Shown here piece after piece: positions 27,722 through 36,044 of a stretch of 42,733 bases of DNA. The position numbers and the translations under genes were made by a program. Below the pieces are notes generated by a model. That model had not been told where the DNA came from, searched no databases, and saw only the letters and a program-made list of their open reading frames with translations. Source of the DNA: an uncultured bacterium (lineage in GTDB: Bacteria > Spirochaetota > UBA4802 > JAGODF01); contig CAKZSV010000059.1 in assembly GCA_937921485.1 (NCBI GenBank), forward strand, positions 1 to 42,733. Reading direction: 5' to 3'. Positions within the stretch are counted from its first letter, which is position 1. Every line of letters starts with the position of its first letter.

Positions 27722-28471
27722 ATGAATAAACAGGGAAAACACTATATAGAAAAAATCCGCAGGAAGGCAGGCCGGGCAATCAATGAATTTTGCCTTATAA
27801 ACGAAGGCGATCGGGTTGCTGTTGCGCTTTCGGGCGGTGTTGATTCCCTTGTACTTCTTGAAATACTTGTTTCCCGCTTAGCGCGCCTGCCCATACGGTA
27901 TGAAGTTTTTGCCGTGCATGTGACGATGCCGAACGCGCCATATTCTGTTGATATTGCTGCGCTACGGCAATTTTGCGATGCGAATGGCGTTATGCTGCAT
28001 CTTACGGAAATTAATCTTGAACAACGAAGCGATCGGGATGCGCTGTGCTTTTCCTGCGCGTTTTTGCGAAGAAAAGCGCTTTTTGACTGGATGAAAGAAC
28101 ATCGGTGTAACAGATTAGCCTTCGGCCATCACATGGATGATGCAATTGAAACGCTTTTTTTGAATATGGTATTTCAGGCGAATTTCAGCACCATGCCGCC
28201 CGGACTTTCTCTGTTCGGCGGGGAGTTTGACATCATACGGCCGCTGATATTCCTGTCATCGGATGAAATCAGAACATACGCCGCAAGTGTTGGGATTGTA
28301 CCCATGGCATCGCCCTGTCCGTATGGTGAAAAAACAAATCGGGAAAAAATAAAAAAAATGCTTTCGGATCTGGAAGCGCTGCATCGTAATGCAAAGAAAA
28401 ATATTTTTGCAGCGATGGAAAACATCAGAAGCGAGTATTTGCCGGTAATAAACAAGGAGCACCGGAAATAG
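27722..28471 (+). CDS. TtcA-like tRNA thiolation PP-loop ATPase
   Basis: 249 residues. The N-terminal PP-loop SGGVDS (37-42) is followed by C109-x2-C112 (CFSC), GHHMDDAIETLFLN (135-148) and a further Cys C199 (SPCPYGE). This three-cysteine pattern matches the TtcA/TtuA group, which hold a 4Fe-4S cluster and thiolate tRNA (TtcA: s2C32). The usual TtcA loop has SGGKDS; here Val replaces Lys, so it may be a paralogue with a different tRNA target. It seems to be translated from a leaderless message. It lies 53 bases after the CULT gene, with its own -10. Confidence 0.85.
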   Translation: MNKQGKHYIEKIRRKAGRAINEFCLINEGDRVAVALSGGVDSLVLLEILVSRLARLPIRYEVFAVHVTMPNAPYSVDIAALRQFCDANGVMLHLTEINLEQRSDRDALCFSCAFLRRKALFDWMKEHRCNRLAFGHHMDDAIETLFLNMVFQANFSTMPPGLSLFGGEFDIIRPLIFLSSDEIRTYAASVGIVPMASPCPYGEKTNREKIKKMLSDLEALHRNAKKNIFAAMENIRSEYLPVINKEHRK

Positions 28472-28558
28472 TAATCGCACACTCTGAAAGAAAATGCTTG
28501 CACGGACGGCATCGCCCTGCAAATGTGTTTTTTGTAAAAGCCATCGGAGGTGAATGCG

Positions 28559-28780
28559 ATGAAAAAGAAAGGCGTTCTTGCTGCGGCGATTATGGTTCTG
28601 TGTTTAGGCTTTCTATCAACAGGTTTCGGGCAGGGCAAACACACATCCAGCCTGGACCGCTGTGTACGAAACTGCGATATGAGCTATAAGAGCTGTATGT
28701 CCTCAAAGAAAAAAAGCGCGCACTGTGCCGAGAAAAGGCGCGCATGCCGCACTGCATGTGCGAAATCGCATGGGAAATGA
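28559..28780 (+). CDS. Small secreted protein with mirrored cysteine motif
   Basis: 73 residues. A signal peptide (about 1-25, ending at TGFG-QG) is followed by a mature chain of about 48 residues rich in Lys and Arg. It has six cysteines in the mirrored order C-x3-C-x6-C, then C-x6-C-x3-C, which suggests a two-helix hairpin held by disulfides. GGAGG lies 8 bases before the ATG. It fits no family I recognise. The codons and ribosome site look real. It lies between ttcA-like and a convergent kinase gene. Confidence 0.65.
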   Translation: MKKKGVLAAAIMVLCLGFLSTGFGQGKHTSSLDRCVRNCDMSYKSCMSSKKKSAHCAEKRRACRTACAKSHGK

Positions 28781-28812
28781 GATGATGGATGTTTTCGAGA
28801 TGCCGCGTTAAA

Positions 28813-28831
28813 AACGCAGCTGCGTTATTTT
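28813..28831. terminator. Small palindromic terminator between the convergent microprotein and kinase genes
   Basis: AACGCAGCTGCGTT (28813-28826) is a 14-base perfect palindrome with ATTTTT after it on the plus strand and TTTTT after it on the minus strand. It overlaps the kinase stop codon. The stem is only five base pairs, so the call is tentative. Confidence 0.4.
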
Positions 28832-31035
28832 TGTGTTTCCATGAGAGAATTAATTTTTCGGATGAGTTCGCCGATCGTAAACGGCTTGGCGATAAAATTT
28901 GCACCATGCACGATATGAGGAAATTTATCGGCGGCATCCGCATGCCCGGACATGAAAAGAATTTTTGTTGTATCATTGAATCGGGAGAATTCCTCTGCGA
29001 TTTCAACACCCGTTGAATCGGCCAGCACAAGGTCCGCAATAACAAGGTCAAAAACTTCGTTTTTAAGTGCCGCCATCGCATCGTTTTTGCCGGATACCCC
29101 CGCTACCTCATATCCATGCTGAGAAAGCCCCTCGATTATTATTTTGCGTACGCTTTCATCGTCCTCAATCACGAGGATTGATTTTTTGCCGAGAGGGTCT
29201 CCTGGTTCGTTTTCCGTGGTTTCAGGAATTACAGCGCGGCTATCCGTTGCCGGAAAAAATAACGTGATGGACGTTCCTTTGCCTGCGTGTGATTCTACCA
29301 ATATCGATCCGCCAAGCTGCGTGACCGCACCATACACCATTGCCAATCCCAGGCCTGTTCCTTTTCCAACCGGCTTTGTGGTAAAGAAGGGTTCGAAAAG
29401 ATGTTCCATCACTTTTTCGTCCATTCCTATGCCGGTATCGGTGATAGAAAGTACAGCGTAATTGCCGGGCTTGAGCGCTGGTTTTGCACCGCGTAGCGGC
29501 GTATCGACGCGCACGTGGCGGGTTTCGATGATGAGCGAGCCGCCTTCCGGCATCGCATCGCGGGCGTTCAAAACAAGGTTTATGATGATTTGCTCAATCT
29601 GTCCCGCATCTGCCGAGATAATGAGAGCATCCGGATGCAGATGCGTTTGCAGCCGTATTTGTTCGCCAATGAGTGGAGTGAAAAGGGCTGCTGACCTTTC
29701 AATTTCTTCGTTGATGTCGATTGGCTTTAAAGCAATAGGATTTTTCCGGGAAAAAGCAAGAAGGCGCCGCGTGAGGGCTGTGGCGCTTTCAGCCGCCTTC
29801 ATGATATCCGAAAGCCGCTGGTAAGTGGGTGTATCGGCGCCTGTCTTCATGAGAAGCAAATTCGCATTGCCGATAATCGTGGTGAGAAGATTATTGAAAT
29901 CGTGCGCTATGCCGCCGGCAAGCCTTCCCACAGATTCCATTTTGCGGGCGTGAAGAAGCTCTTCTTCCAGCCGCGCCTTTTCGCTTTCCTGGCGGTGGCG
30001 TTCAGTTGTATTGCGGAATGATTCGATCGCGCCGGCGACATTCCCATTCGAATCGTAGAGGAGTTTTGCCGCCGCCCACAGATATGCGCCGCCTTCTCCG
30101 ATTTCCGGGACGAAAATTTCGCTTGCGACGAAATCTTCTCCTTCGAAGAGGTCAGGATACATATTTTTTATGGAATTATCTTTTGTAAGGAGATAATCAA
30201 CAAGAAGCGGTCGTTCACGTCCGTACAAGGAGAGAGAATACTGATTATGCCCCATAATCGCGTCTGACGGGATGCCGGTGAGCTTTTCCATTCCTTTGTT
30301 CCAGATGATGACCTGCCGCTGTACATTAACCGCGAATGTGGGATCGGGGAAAAATTCGATGATGTCGGAAAGCAGCTGGCGAGATTCGCGCAGTGCTCTT
30401 TCGGTCGCTTCCCGTCTTGCAAGCTCGCTTTTTACACGGGAGATGGCAGTTGAGGAGATGATGAATGAAACGTAGCCGGTCAATATGATGAAAATCATTG
30501 CAACAAGTGTATCGGATACATAATCTCCAATAGCATGATAGGGCAATCCATCAGTGCCAGATATGTGGTACACAAAAACAATGAAGATGACAGTATTTGT
30601 GAATCCATAAAGGAGTATTGTGATTTTTTTTTGAAGCAGAGCGATTGGCAATAGCGTGAGAAGCGCTAACACTATTACGACCGTATCGAGGCGCGTCAGT
30701 GGAATGGAAGTATCAAAAAGCATTACACTCCAGACTGACGTGAATGCCATTATTAATAGTAAATGAGCTGCTGAAGAGAAATGCCCTTTAATGAGCAAAC
30801 CAAAAATGAAAAGCACTGCGACAAATGCCGCAATCTCAATGCCAATCAAACGGTAATTTATAGTATAATTCAATGCCGGAGAGTTTAACTGAAGATGAAT
30901 TGTATATGCGATAATAATTGGCAGTATAAGAATTATCGCAAGGCATAATAGAATAAAAAACTTCGCTTTCATCCGAAGGACGATGTCCTTCTCCCGGTAT
31001 CTAAACGACAGTTTGTCGAGAAGCGTCGATATCAT
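28825..31035 (-). CDS. Six-TM hybrid histidine kinase with PAS and C-terminal receiver
   Basis: 736 residues. Six hydrophobic segments lie between about 25 and 195. A PAS domain (about 218-345) with a long insert follows. HisKA has H378 (GGIAHDFNNLL). The HATPase has N-box NLVLNARDAMPEGG, DTGIGMDE and GTGLGLAMVYG. The receiver has D668 (LVIADLV) and K717 (IAKPF). The N-terminal membrane block resembles MASE-type sensors in size but is not identified. No Shine-Dalgarno is visible at the ATG at 31035; an in-frame ATG 21 codons later (MKAKFFILL) is an alternative. No partner regulator is adjacent. Confidence 0.9.
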   Translation of the reverse strand: MISTLLDKLSFRYREKDIVLRMKAKFFILLCLAIILILPIIIAYTIHLQLNSPALNYTINYRLIGIEIAAFVAVLFIFGLLIKGHFSSAAHLLLIMAFTSVWSVMLFDTSIPLTRLDTVVIVLALLTLLPIALLQKKITILLYGFTNTVIFIVFVYHISGTDGLPYHAIGDYVSDTLVAMIFIILTGYVSFIISSTAISRVKSELARREATERALRESRQLLSDIIEFFPDPTFAVNVQRQVIIWNKGMEKLTGIPSDAIMGHNQYSLSLYGRERPLLVDYLLTKDNSIKNMYPDLFEGEDFVASEIFVPEIGEGGAYLWAAAKLLYDSNGNVAGAIESFRNTTERHRQESEKARLEEELLHARKMESVGRLAGGIAHDFNNLLTTIIGNANLLLMKTGADTPTYQRLSDIMKAAESATALTRRLLAFSRKNPIALKPIDINEEIERSAALFTPLIGEQIRLQTHLHPDALIISADAGQIEQIIINLVLNARDAMPEGGSLIIETRHVRVDTPLRGAKPALKPGNYAVLSITDTGIGMDEKVMEHLFEPFFTTKPVGKGTGLGLAMVYGAVTQLGGSILVESHAGKGTSITLFFPATDSRAVIPETTENEPGDPLGKKSILVIEDDESVRKIIIEGLSQHGYEVAGVSGKNDAMAALKNEVFDLVIADLVLADSTGVEIAEEFSRFNDTTKILFMSGHADAADKFPHIVHGANFIAKPFTIGELIRKINSLMETQK

Positions 31036-31199
31036 ATCGGTTATTGAGAAAATAGCAGTTGTTTATCCCGCAAAGTATTTGCACAAACTGAATGATGGCT
31101 GTCAACTGGTTTTATATCGAATTTCGACTTACCGCAAAAAAATGCTTGATGAGAATCGGCTCTTTTGCTGGAGTGATCACACCGATTGCATTGGCATGC

Positions 31200-31272
<73 letters not shown>

Positions 31273-31290
31273 AAGAATAGATAATTTAAA

Positions 31291-31318
31291 CCTGGCAGTA
31301 ATTGCCGGGTTTTTTGTT
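31291..31318 (+). terminator. Terminator of the tRNA-Ala gene
   Basis: CCTGGCA (31291-31297) and TGCCGGG (31303-31309) form a 7-bp stem with one G-T pair. A T run (31310-31315) follows, then further T after one G. It lies 18 bases after the tRNA. Confidence 0.85.
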
Positions 31319-31388
31319 TTTTGGTTGAAATATATATTTAATCTTTAAACATCTCGATGCTAAAATTCCAGAAGAAAGGGGGAAAATC

Positions 31389-31496
31389 ATGATCGTTAAT
31401 TGCCATTCCCATTTGGAAGAACGCTGTTTGAATCGGGCGAAGAACAGCAGAAGATTTTTAGGAAAAATTTTTTTGAAGATTGCGGGAATGGAATAA
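31389..31496 (+). pseudogene. Possible decayed gene: 35-codon ORF starting like an amidohydrolase
   Basis: AAGAAAGGGGG lies just before an ATG at 31389 that opens MIVNCHSHLE, resembling the HxH start of metal-dependent amidohydrolases. The frame closes after 35 codons in a lysine-rich tail with no family features. An overlapping frame reads on to the DUF1564-like gene. This could be the stump of a gene cut off where the DUF1564-like cassette begins, or chance. Low confidence. Confidence 0.25.
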
Positions 31497-31523
31497 AAAA
31501 ATTCAATATTTACGGAAAATATT

Positions 31524-31553
31524 TTTATAATTTTGTTATTTGCATCGTATTAA
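31524..31553 (+). promoter_or_regulatory. Promoter of the second DUF1564-like gene
   Basis: TTTATA (31524-31529) and TATTAA (31548-31553) are 18 bases apart, the same layout as at 8142-8171. The shared 19-base core (31537-31555) is identical in both copies. Confidence 0.65.
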
Positions 31554-31594
31554 TAGGTAGAAGTACGAAATGTTATAAAAAGGAGAGTACTGCC

Positions 31595-32077
31595 ATGTAT
31601 ATCCGCACCACCTATGTCATGCGCACAGAAGTGCTACAATTGCTTGTAAAGGCCCAGGAACAAACAAAGTTATCCATGGAAATGCTTCTTTCCCATGTGA
31701 TGCGAAAAATGCGTACGCAGCATGAAGCATATCTTTCTGATGATGGGCGCATCGAATACCAGAAGCGACATGATGCAATGACAAAATTGCCCATAAAGAA
31801 AGTTCGCGTGAAAGTGAAGTTTCTTGAAAGTGAATATAATTTCTTTCAGGAGATGCGGTATTTTTTTAGAAGGTCGATTTCGTTGGTGATGGCGATTGCG
31901 GTGTTTCGTTATCTTGATGAAGTAGTTGAGGAGATTCTAAAAAACGATAACACCGACGTGTGCGAGTATTTTTATCCATATGAAAACCGTGCAAAATTTA
32001 TAAAATGTATAGAAAATGTCCCTACTTTTAAGATCTGGTGGGGAATACCCTGGAATTTAGAACTTTTATTTAAATAA
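31595..32077 (+). CDS. DUF1564-like protein, second copy
   Basis: 160 residues from MYIRTTYVMRTEVLQLL. AAGGAG (31579-31584) sets the start; an upstream extension of the frame lacks homology and crosses the promoter. It differs from the copy at 8213 mainly in residues 20-60 and 120-135. The block TKLPIKKVRVKV, the helix RRSISLVMAIAVFRYLDEV and the tail NRAKFIKCIENVPTFKIWWG are practically identical. The function is unknown. Its position between tRNA-Ala, a possible gene stump and vapBC suggests a mobile or paralogous-family locus, but no transposase or end repeats are visible. Confidence 0.75.
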   Translation: MYIRTTYVMRTEVLQLLVKAQEQTKLSMEMLLSHVMRKMRTQHEAYLSDDGRIEYQKRHDAMTKLPIKKVRVKVKFLESEYNFFQEMRYFFRRSISLVMAIAVFRYLDEVVEEILKNDNTDVCEYFYPYENRAKFIKCIENVPTFKIWWGIPWNLELLFK

Positions 32078-32143
32078 AAAACTACACTTTTAACAAAATT
32101 GTCAATCGATATAATACCATTATGAAAAATGGAGAGGTGCCAT

Positions 32144-32221
32144 ATGCCCTTTCTGCATATTGCCGATTTCCTGGCAGGACGTTGCGTGCAATCTTTTCGT
32201 CGAAAAGTTCAATCGCCATAA
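32144..32221 (+). CDS. Possible 25-residue small ORF
   Basis: GGAGAGG (32131-32137) lies 6 bases before an ATG, and a TATAAT (32110-32115) stands upstream. The product (MPFLHIADFLAGRCVQSF...) has no recognisable family. It is the only candidate gene in the 279-base gap 32078-32356. The signals are fair but the coding evidence is weak. Confidence 0.22.
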   Translation: MPFLHIADFLAGRCVQSFRRKVQSP

Positions 32222-32356
32222 TAAATTAAGGTACCTTTAAAACTGCTATCACTGCATCAGGCGTTTTGTAATAATTCCAGTAAAGATTTTTCACGATTGA
32301 CATTTTTCTCATGCATGAAAAGTTTTGCTGCATATCGTTTGTTCAAAGGGATTATC

Positions 32357-32992
32357 ATGATTCAACTTCCAGACCACATACACCACACACGCTTTGCTCT
32401 CGTTATCCGTCACGGTGAGCGCGAGCGCATTGTCGAGACCGCGCGCGCCCTTGAGGCGCTTTTAACCGAGAAGGGAAAGCAAGAAGCAGTTGAACTCGGC
32501 AAAAGCCTTGCGCCATCTGGCAACATCATTATTCATCACAGTCCCGTCGAGCGGTGCCGGCAAACCGCAGAAAAAATTTATGAGGGGATTATTGCGTACG
32601 GCGGTTCGGCGCGCATTGCCGGTCCTCTGATGGAACTCGGCGGGCCGTATATTGCCGGAAGCTGGGGCGATATCATTGCCGAAATCGAGAGGCGCGGCTT
32701 TAATGGCTTTGTGCGCGCCTGGTTTAACGGTCAACTGCCGAAAAGCCTCATCACCCCCCTCGAAGATTCTGCAAAATTACAGGCATCGATTTTGCGCTCA
32801 CAGCTTGAAAAAAACGACGCATCGTATGTGAATGTATCGCACGACTGGAATGTGATGTGTCTGCGGGAATACTATTTCGGCATTCGGCACGAGGATGCAG
32901 GTACGCCGGCCTATCTTGATGGCCTGATTGCGCTTCCTTCAAGCAACGGCACGATATTGCACCATAACGGCACAGAGCGCGCGATTGATTGA
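32357..32992 (+). CDS. Histidine phosphatase superfamily protein
   Basis: 211 residues. The RHG catalytic motif is at residues 18-20 (LVIRHGERER), so H19 would form the phosphohistidine. HHSPVERCRQTAEKI matches the family's second conserved arginine region, and VSHDWNV provides the distal histidine. AAAGGG lies 6 bases before the ATG at 32357; the upstream in-frame ATG region lacks homology. Members range from phosphoglycerate mutase to small-molecule phosphatases; the substrate is unknown. It is convergent with the nitroreductase, with stops 5 bases apart. Confidence 0.85.
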   Translation: MIQLPDHIHHTRFALVIRHGERERIVETARALEALLTEKGKQEAVELGKSLAPSGNIIIHHSPVERCRQTAEKIYEGIIAYGGSARIAGPLMELGGPYIAGSWGDIIAEIERRGFNGFVRAWFNGQLPKSLITPLEDSAKLQASILRSQLEKNDASYVNVSHDWNVMCLREYYFGIRHEDAGTPAYLDGLIALPSSNGTILHHNGTERAID

Positions 32993-32996
32993 TAAT

Positions 32997-33497
32997 TTAA
33001 AAGCCGTTTCGATGAATCCGCTCGGGAAAGAATTTATTATTCGTCGCTTTTTCCTCCGCGGGATGGCCAATTGGCACAAGCGAAAAAGGTATGATGTGCG
33101 CGGGCAAATCAAAAAGCTTTCGAAGCCCTTCTACGCGATCCTCTCGCGGATACACACCCAGCCACACTGCAGCCAGTCCCAGCGCAGTCACTGCTAAAAG
33201 AATGTTCTGCGTGCACGCGGCGCAATCCTGCACCCAGTACCCTTTCCTCGTTTCTTTTGAAAGATCGCCGCACACCAGCACGGCAACAGTAGCTCTATCG
33301 AGCATCGATGCATAGGGATGGATTTTCATGATGGCATCTAATAAATCCCTGCGGTCGATGAGAATGAATTCCCACGGCATTTGATTGCCCGCCGAGGGCG
33401 CGTTCATGCCCGCCTTGATGCATTCCTTCACGAGATTGTCGTCAACGGGTTTCCCTGTGAATTTTCGAATGCTTCTGCGTTTGTAAATTGCTTCCAT
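32997..33497 (-). CDS. Nitroreductase-family FMN protein
   Basis: 166 residues, a short single-domain member. The start MEAIYKRRSIRKFTGKPV and the FMN-binding NAPSAGNQMPWEFI are typical. Later blocks ALGLAAVWLGVYPRE and VPIGHPAEE also match. It acts as a homodimer, using NAD(P)H to reduce nitro, quinone or flavin substrates. AAAGGA stands before the ATG. Monocistronic. The substrate cannot be read from sequence. Confidence 0.92.
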   Translation of the reverse strand: MEAIYKRRSIRKFTGKPVDDNLVKECIKAGMNAPSAGNQMPWEFILIDRRDLLDAIMKIHPYASMLDRATVAVLVCGDLSKETRKGYWVQDCAACTQNILLAVTALGLAAVWLGVYPREDRVEGLRKLFDLPAHIIPFSLVPIGHPAEEKATNNKFFPERIHRNGF

Positions 33498-33563
33498 GTT
33501 GAAATTCCTTTAATGGTGTGCAACCGCAAAGGATATCGCACGGCGAATTTCCGTCAAGCGGGA

Positions 33564-33971
33564 TTATGGTGCTATGATTTTTATTGTAGGGAAATATGTT
33601 TGGTATCTTCGCGTATCGCGGGTAAGGAGGTCCATGCCCGCAACCGCAGCGTGGGCTCCGATGAAAAAATCAGGCAGAATCGAGCGTTTTAGTCCTTTCT
33701 GTTTTTTGTAGCGAACAAATGCCTTGCCGGCTAAAAACAGCGCTTCGCGTGGAATTTCGAGAAGGTAAAATCCGCAGGCGGCAATTGCATTTTCAAGCGG
33801 CTCTATTTGCGAAAGGCCGATTGATATTTCTGAGTAAATAATTGAATTGATATATAGCCTGTGGCTTTGCGAGTACCGGTTCAACATGTCCTCAGACCAG
33901 TCTGCCCATTTCGGATCGTTCAGAAAAATATCCAGAATCACATTTGAATCGATGAGGATTGACGGGGGCAT
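33564..33971 (-). CDS. vapC: PIN-domain RNase toxin VapC
   Basis: 135 residues. The four acidic residues of the PIN nuclease site are present: D8 (LIDSN), E48 (YSEIS), D101 (PDFFIGAHA) and D119 (TRDT). It should be a Mg-dependent RNase, held inactive by the preceding antitoxin. Its ATG abuts the vapB stop (TAA-ATG), giving coupled translation. The target RNA is not known. Confidence 0.9.
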   Translation of the reverse strand: MPPSILIDSNVILDIFLNDPKWADWSEDMLNRYSQSHRLYINSIIYSEISIGLSQIEPLENAIAACGFYLLEIPREALFLAGKAFVRYKKQKGLKRSILPDFFIGAHAAVAGMDLLTRDTRRYQTYFPTIKIIAP

Positions 33972-34190
33972 TTACTTTCTCGTCAGTGCCATTATTTCAT
34001 CGGTGCTCATTTTTGCCGGCGCAATACCTCTGAATCTTTTAAAGGGGCGCGTCTTTGTACCGGATATTATTTTTTCAAGTATGATTTTGCCGTTCTCTTC
34101 GCGGAATTCCACTTCTGTGTTCGGGGTTATGCCGTGCTTTTCCCGTAAATTCTGCGGAATGGTTACCTGGCCCTTAATTGTCACCTTCAT
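33972..34190 (-). CDS. vapB: AbrB/SpoVT-type antitoxin VapB
   Basis: 72 residues. A swapped-hairpin AbrB domain (MKVTIKGQVTIPQNLREKHGI, VEFREENGKIIL) makes up the first 45 residues. A disordered C-terminal tail (about 46-72) would wrap the toxin. AAGGAGG stands 5 bases before the ATG. It probably represses its own promoter through the palindrome at 34210-34233. Confidence 0.9.
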   Translation of the reverse strand: MKVTIKGQVTIPQNLREKHGITPNTEVEFREENGKIILEKIISGTKTRPFKRFRGIAPAKMSTDEIMALTRK

Positions 34191-34209
34191 GGGTGCCTCC
34201 TTTTGTAAT

Positions 34210-34233
34210 AGTATTACTATTATTAGTAGTACT
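34210..34233 (-). promoter_or_regulatory. Near-palindromic vapBC operator
   Basis: A 24-base imperfect palindrome (10 of 12 pairs; ends AGTA and TACT) overlaps the probable vapBC -10 (TAGTAA on the minus strand, 17 bases after TTGACA at 34243-34238). Position and A/T-rich symmetry fit an AbrB-type autoregulation site. Confidence 0.55.
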
Positions 34234-34275
34234 GCCTGTCAATGATTTTTTGTTTTCATTAATCATTGACAGGCA
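34233..34275. repeat. 15-bp perfect inverted repeat carrying outward TTGACA boxes
   Basis: TGCCTGTCAATGATT (34233-34247) and AATCATTGACAGGCA (34261-34275) are exact inverses around 13 A/T-rich bases. Each arm carries a TTGACA pointing outward, toward vapB on the left (34243-34238) and the glucosidase on the right (34266-34271). It may be an operator for divergent promoters. Neither strand has a T run after it, so it is not a standard terminator. Confidence 0.75.
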
Positions 34276-34323
34276 AAATTACAAACCCATGATTATGAAA
34301 ACAATTTATCTGGAGCACGTGCG

Positions 34324-35958
34324 ATGAAAAAAACTCGAAATGCGCAATCAAACAAATCGCTCTGGTGGCAGGATGGCGTCATCTACCAGATTTATCCGCG
34401 AAGCTTTATGGACTCAAACGGCGATGGCGTGGGCGACATTCCCGGCATCATCCAGAAACTTGAGTATCTTCAGGAACTCGGCGTTGCGGGCATCTGGCTT
34501 TCGCCCATCAACAAAAGCCCGATGTTCGATTTCGGTTACGATGTGAGCGATTACCGCGCCATCGATCCGGTGTTTGGCAGCATGAAGGATTTTGAGCGGC
34601 TCATCAAAGAAGCGCACAGGCGCGGCATCCGCATCATCATGGATCTGGTGATGAATCACACCTCGCATCTGCATCCGTGGTTTTTGGAGTCGCGATCGTC
34701 AAAAGAAAATCTTAGGCGCGACTGGTATATCTGGCGCGGCGATATAAAAGGGAAGTATCCCAATAACTGGATGGCGTATTTCGGCGGCCGCGCGTGGGAG
34801 TGGGATGATACAACCAGCCAGTACTATCTTCATTCGTTTTTAAAAGAGCAGCCCGATGTCAACTGGAGAAATCCCGCGCTTAAAAATGCGATGTTCAATG
34901 AAATCCGTTTCTGGCTCGAAAAGGGCGTGGATGGTTTTCGGCTCGATGTGGTAAATTTTTTCATCAAGGATGACCGGTTCCGGTCGAATCCGTTCGGCAT
35001 TGGAAAATATCTCCGCCCGTACGATTTGCAAAAACATATATACGATCGCGACCGTCCTGAACTCCTGGAGCTATTGCGCGAGTGGCGCGCGCTTTTAGAG
35101 GAGTATGATGAGCGCATGATGGTGGGCGAGGTGGTAGCGGAAAAGCCGAATCCCGCACTGGCGGCAAACTATCTGGGCGATGGCACCGATGGATTGCATT
35201 TATCATTTGACTTTTCGTTTATGAATCGAAAGTGGGACGCAAGCCTCTTTGAAAACCGCCTGCGCGCATATCACGAACGCGTTCCTGAAAAGGGCTGGCC
35301 CTGCACGGTGTTTTCCAACCACGATCAGGTGCGAAGCTGCTCGCGCTATGCAAAAGGCGATGATGCCGAAAAGCGCGCACGCGTGCTCGCAACGCTTCTT
35401 ATCACGATGCGCGGTACGCCGTTTCTCTACTATGGCGAAGAGCTCGGCATGAAAAATGTATGCATTCCGAAATCCCGCATTCAGGATCCGGTAGGCAAGC
35501 GCTATTGGCCATTTAATCCCGGGCGCGATGGGGAGCGCACCCCCATGCAGTGGAGCGATGATGCATACGCGGGCTTTTCCTCTGTTGAGCCGTGGCTTCC
35601 CATTGCGGATGATTATCGTGAAAAAAATGTTACATGCCAGCTCAACGAGTGGAATTCGCTTTTAAATTTTTACAAATCGCTCATCGCGCTTCGAAACAAC
35701 AGCGTTGCCCTTCGGCGGGGAGATCTTGCGTTTTGCGATGCCGGAAAAGATGTGCTGGCGTACCGCAGAAGCGTGGATGAAGAAGCGTTTTGCGTGGCGC
35801 TCAATTTTACATCAAAAGTTCGGCAATGCAATCTCGATGAGTCTTATGACTGGAAAGTAGTTTTATCAACGCATCGAAGAAATGGCGAACAATTTCAATT
35901 CCGCGAAAAGCTTTTCCCCTATGAGGCGACTGTGCTTGAACAGACAAAAAAAAGATGA
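34324..35958 (+). CDS. GH13 alpha-glucosidase / oligo-1,6-glucosidase family
   Basis: 544 residues. The GH13 (beta/alpha)8 barrel has all conserved regions: DLVMNH (106-112), nucleophile D208 (GFRLDVV), acid/base E269 (MMVGEV) and transition-state D334 (SNHDQV). The QPDVNWRNP block and the N-terminal Ca-type loop SNGDGVGDI mark the oligo-1,6-glucosidase, trehalose-6-phosphate hydrolase and alpha-glucosidase branch. No signal peptide is present, so it is cytoplasmic and acts on short alpha-glucosides. GGAG lies 8 bases before the ATG. No sugar transporter is adjacent. The exact linkage specificity is not determined. Confidence 0.92.
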   Translation: MKKTRNAQSNKSLWWQDGVIYQIYPRSFMDSNGDGVGDIPGIIQKLEYLQELGVAGIWLSPINKSPMFDFGYDVSDYRAIDPVFGSMKDFERLIKEAHRRGIRIIMDLVMNHTSHLHPWFLESRSSKENLRRDWYIWRGDIKGKYPNNWMAYFGGRAWEWDDTTSQYYLHSFLKEQPDVNWRNPALKNAMFNEIRFWLEKGVDGFRLDVVNFFIKDDRFRSNPFGIGKYLRPYDLQKHIYDRDRPELLELLREWRALLEEYDERMMVGEVVAEKPNPALAANYLGDGTDGLHLSFDFSFMNRKWDASLFENRLRAYHERVPEKGWPCTVFSNHDQVRSCSRYAKGDDAEKRARVLATLLITMRGTPFLYYGEELGMKNVCIPKSRIQDPVGKRYWPFNPGRDGERTPMQWSDDAYAGFSSVEPWLPIADDYREKNVTCQLNEWNSLLNFYKSLIALRNNSVALRRGDLAFCDAGKDVLAYRRSVDEEAFCVALNFTSKVRQCNLDESYDWKVVLSTHRRNGEQFQFREKLFPYEATVLEQTKKR

Positions 35959-36044
35959 TGCGCAATGTGCTTTACAAAAAAGGCGTGATACAGCTTTGAT
36001 GCAGTTATGCTTATGCGATTATTCATTCAAAAAGGAGCAATCCA

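Noticed and set aside
31400..31594. 65-residue N-terminal extension of the second DUF1564-like protein
   Set aside because: Covers the promoter shared with the other copy and has no counterpart there. AAGGAG sits before the ATG at 31595.
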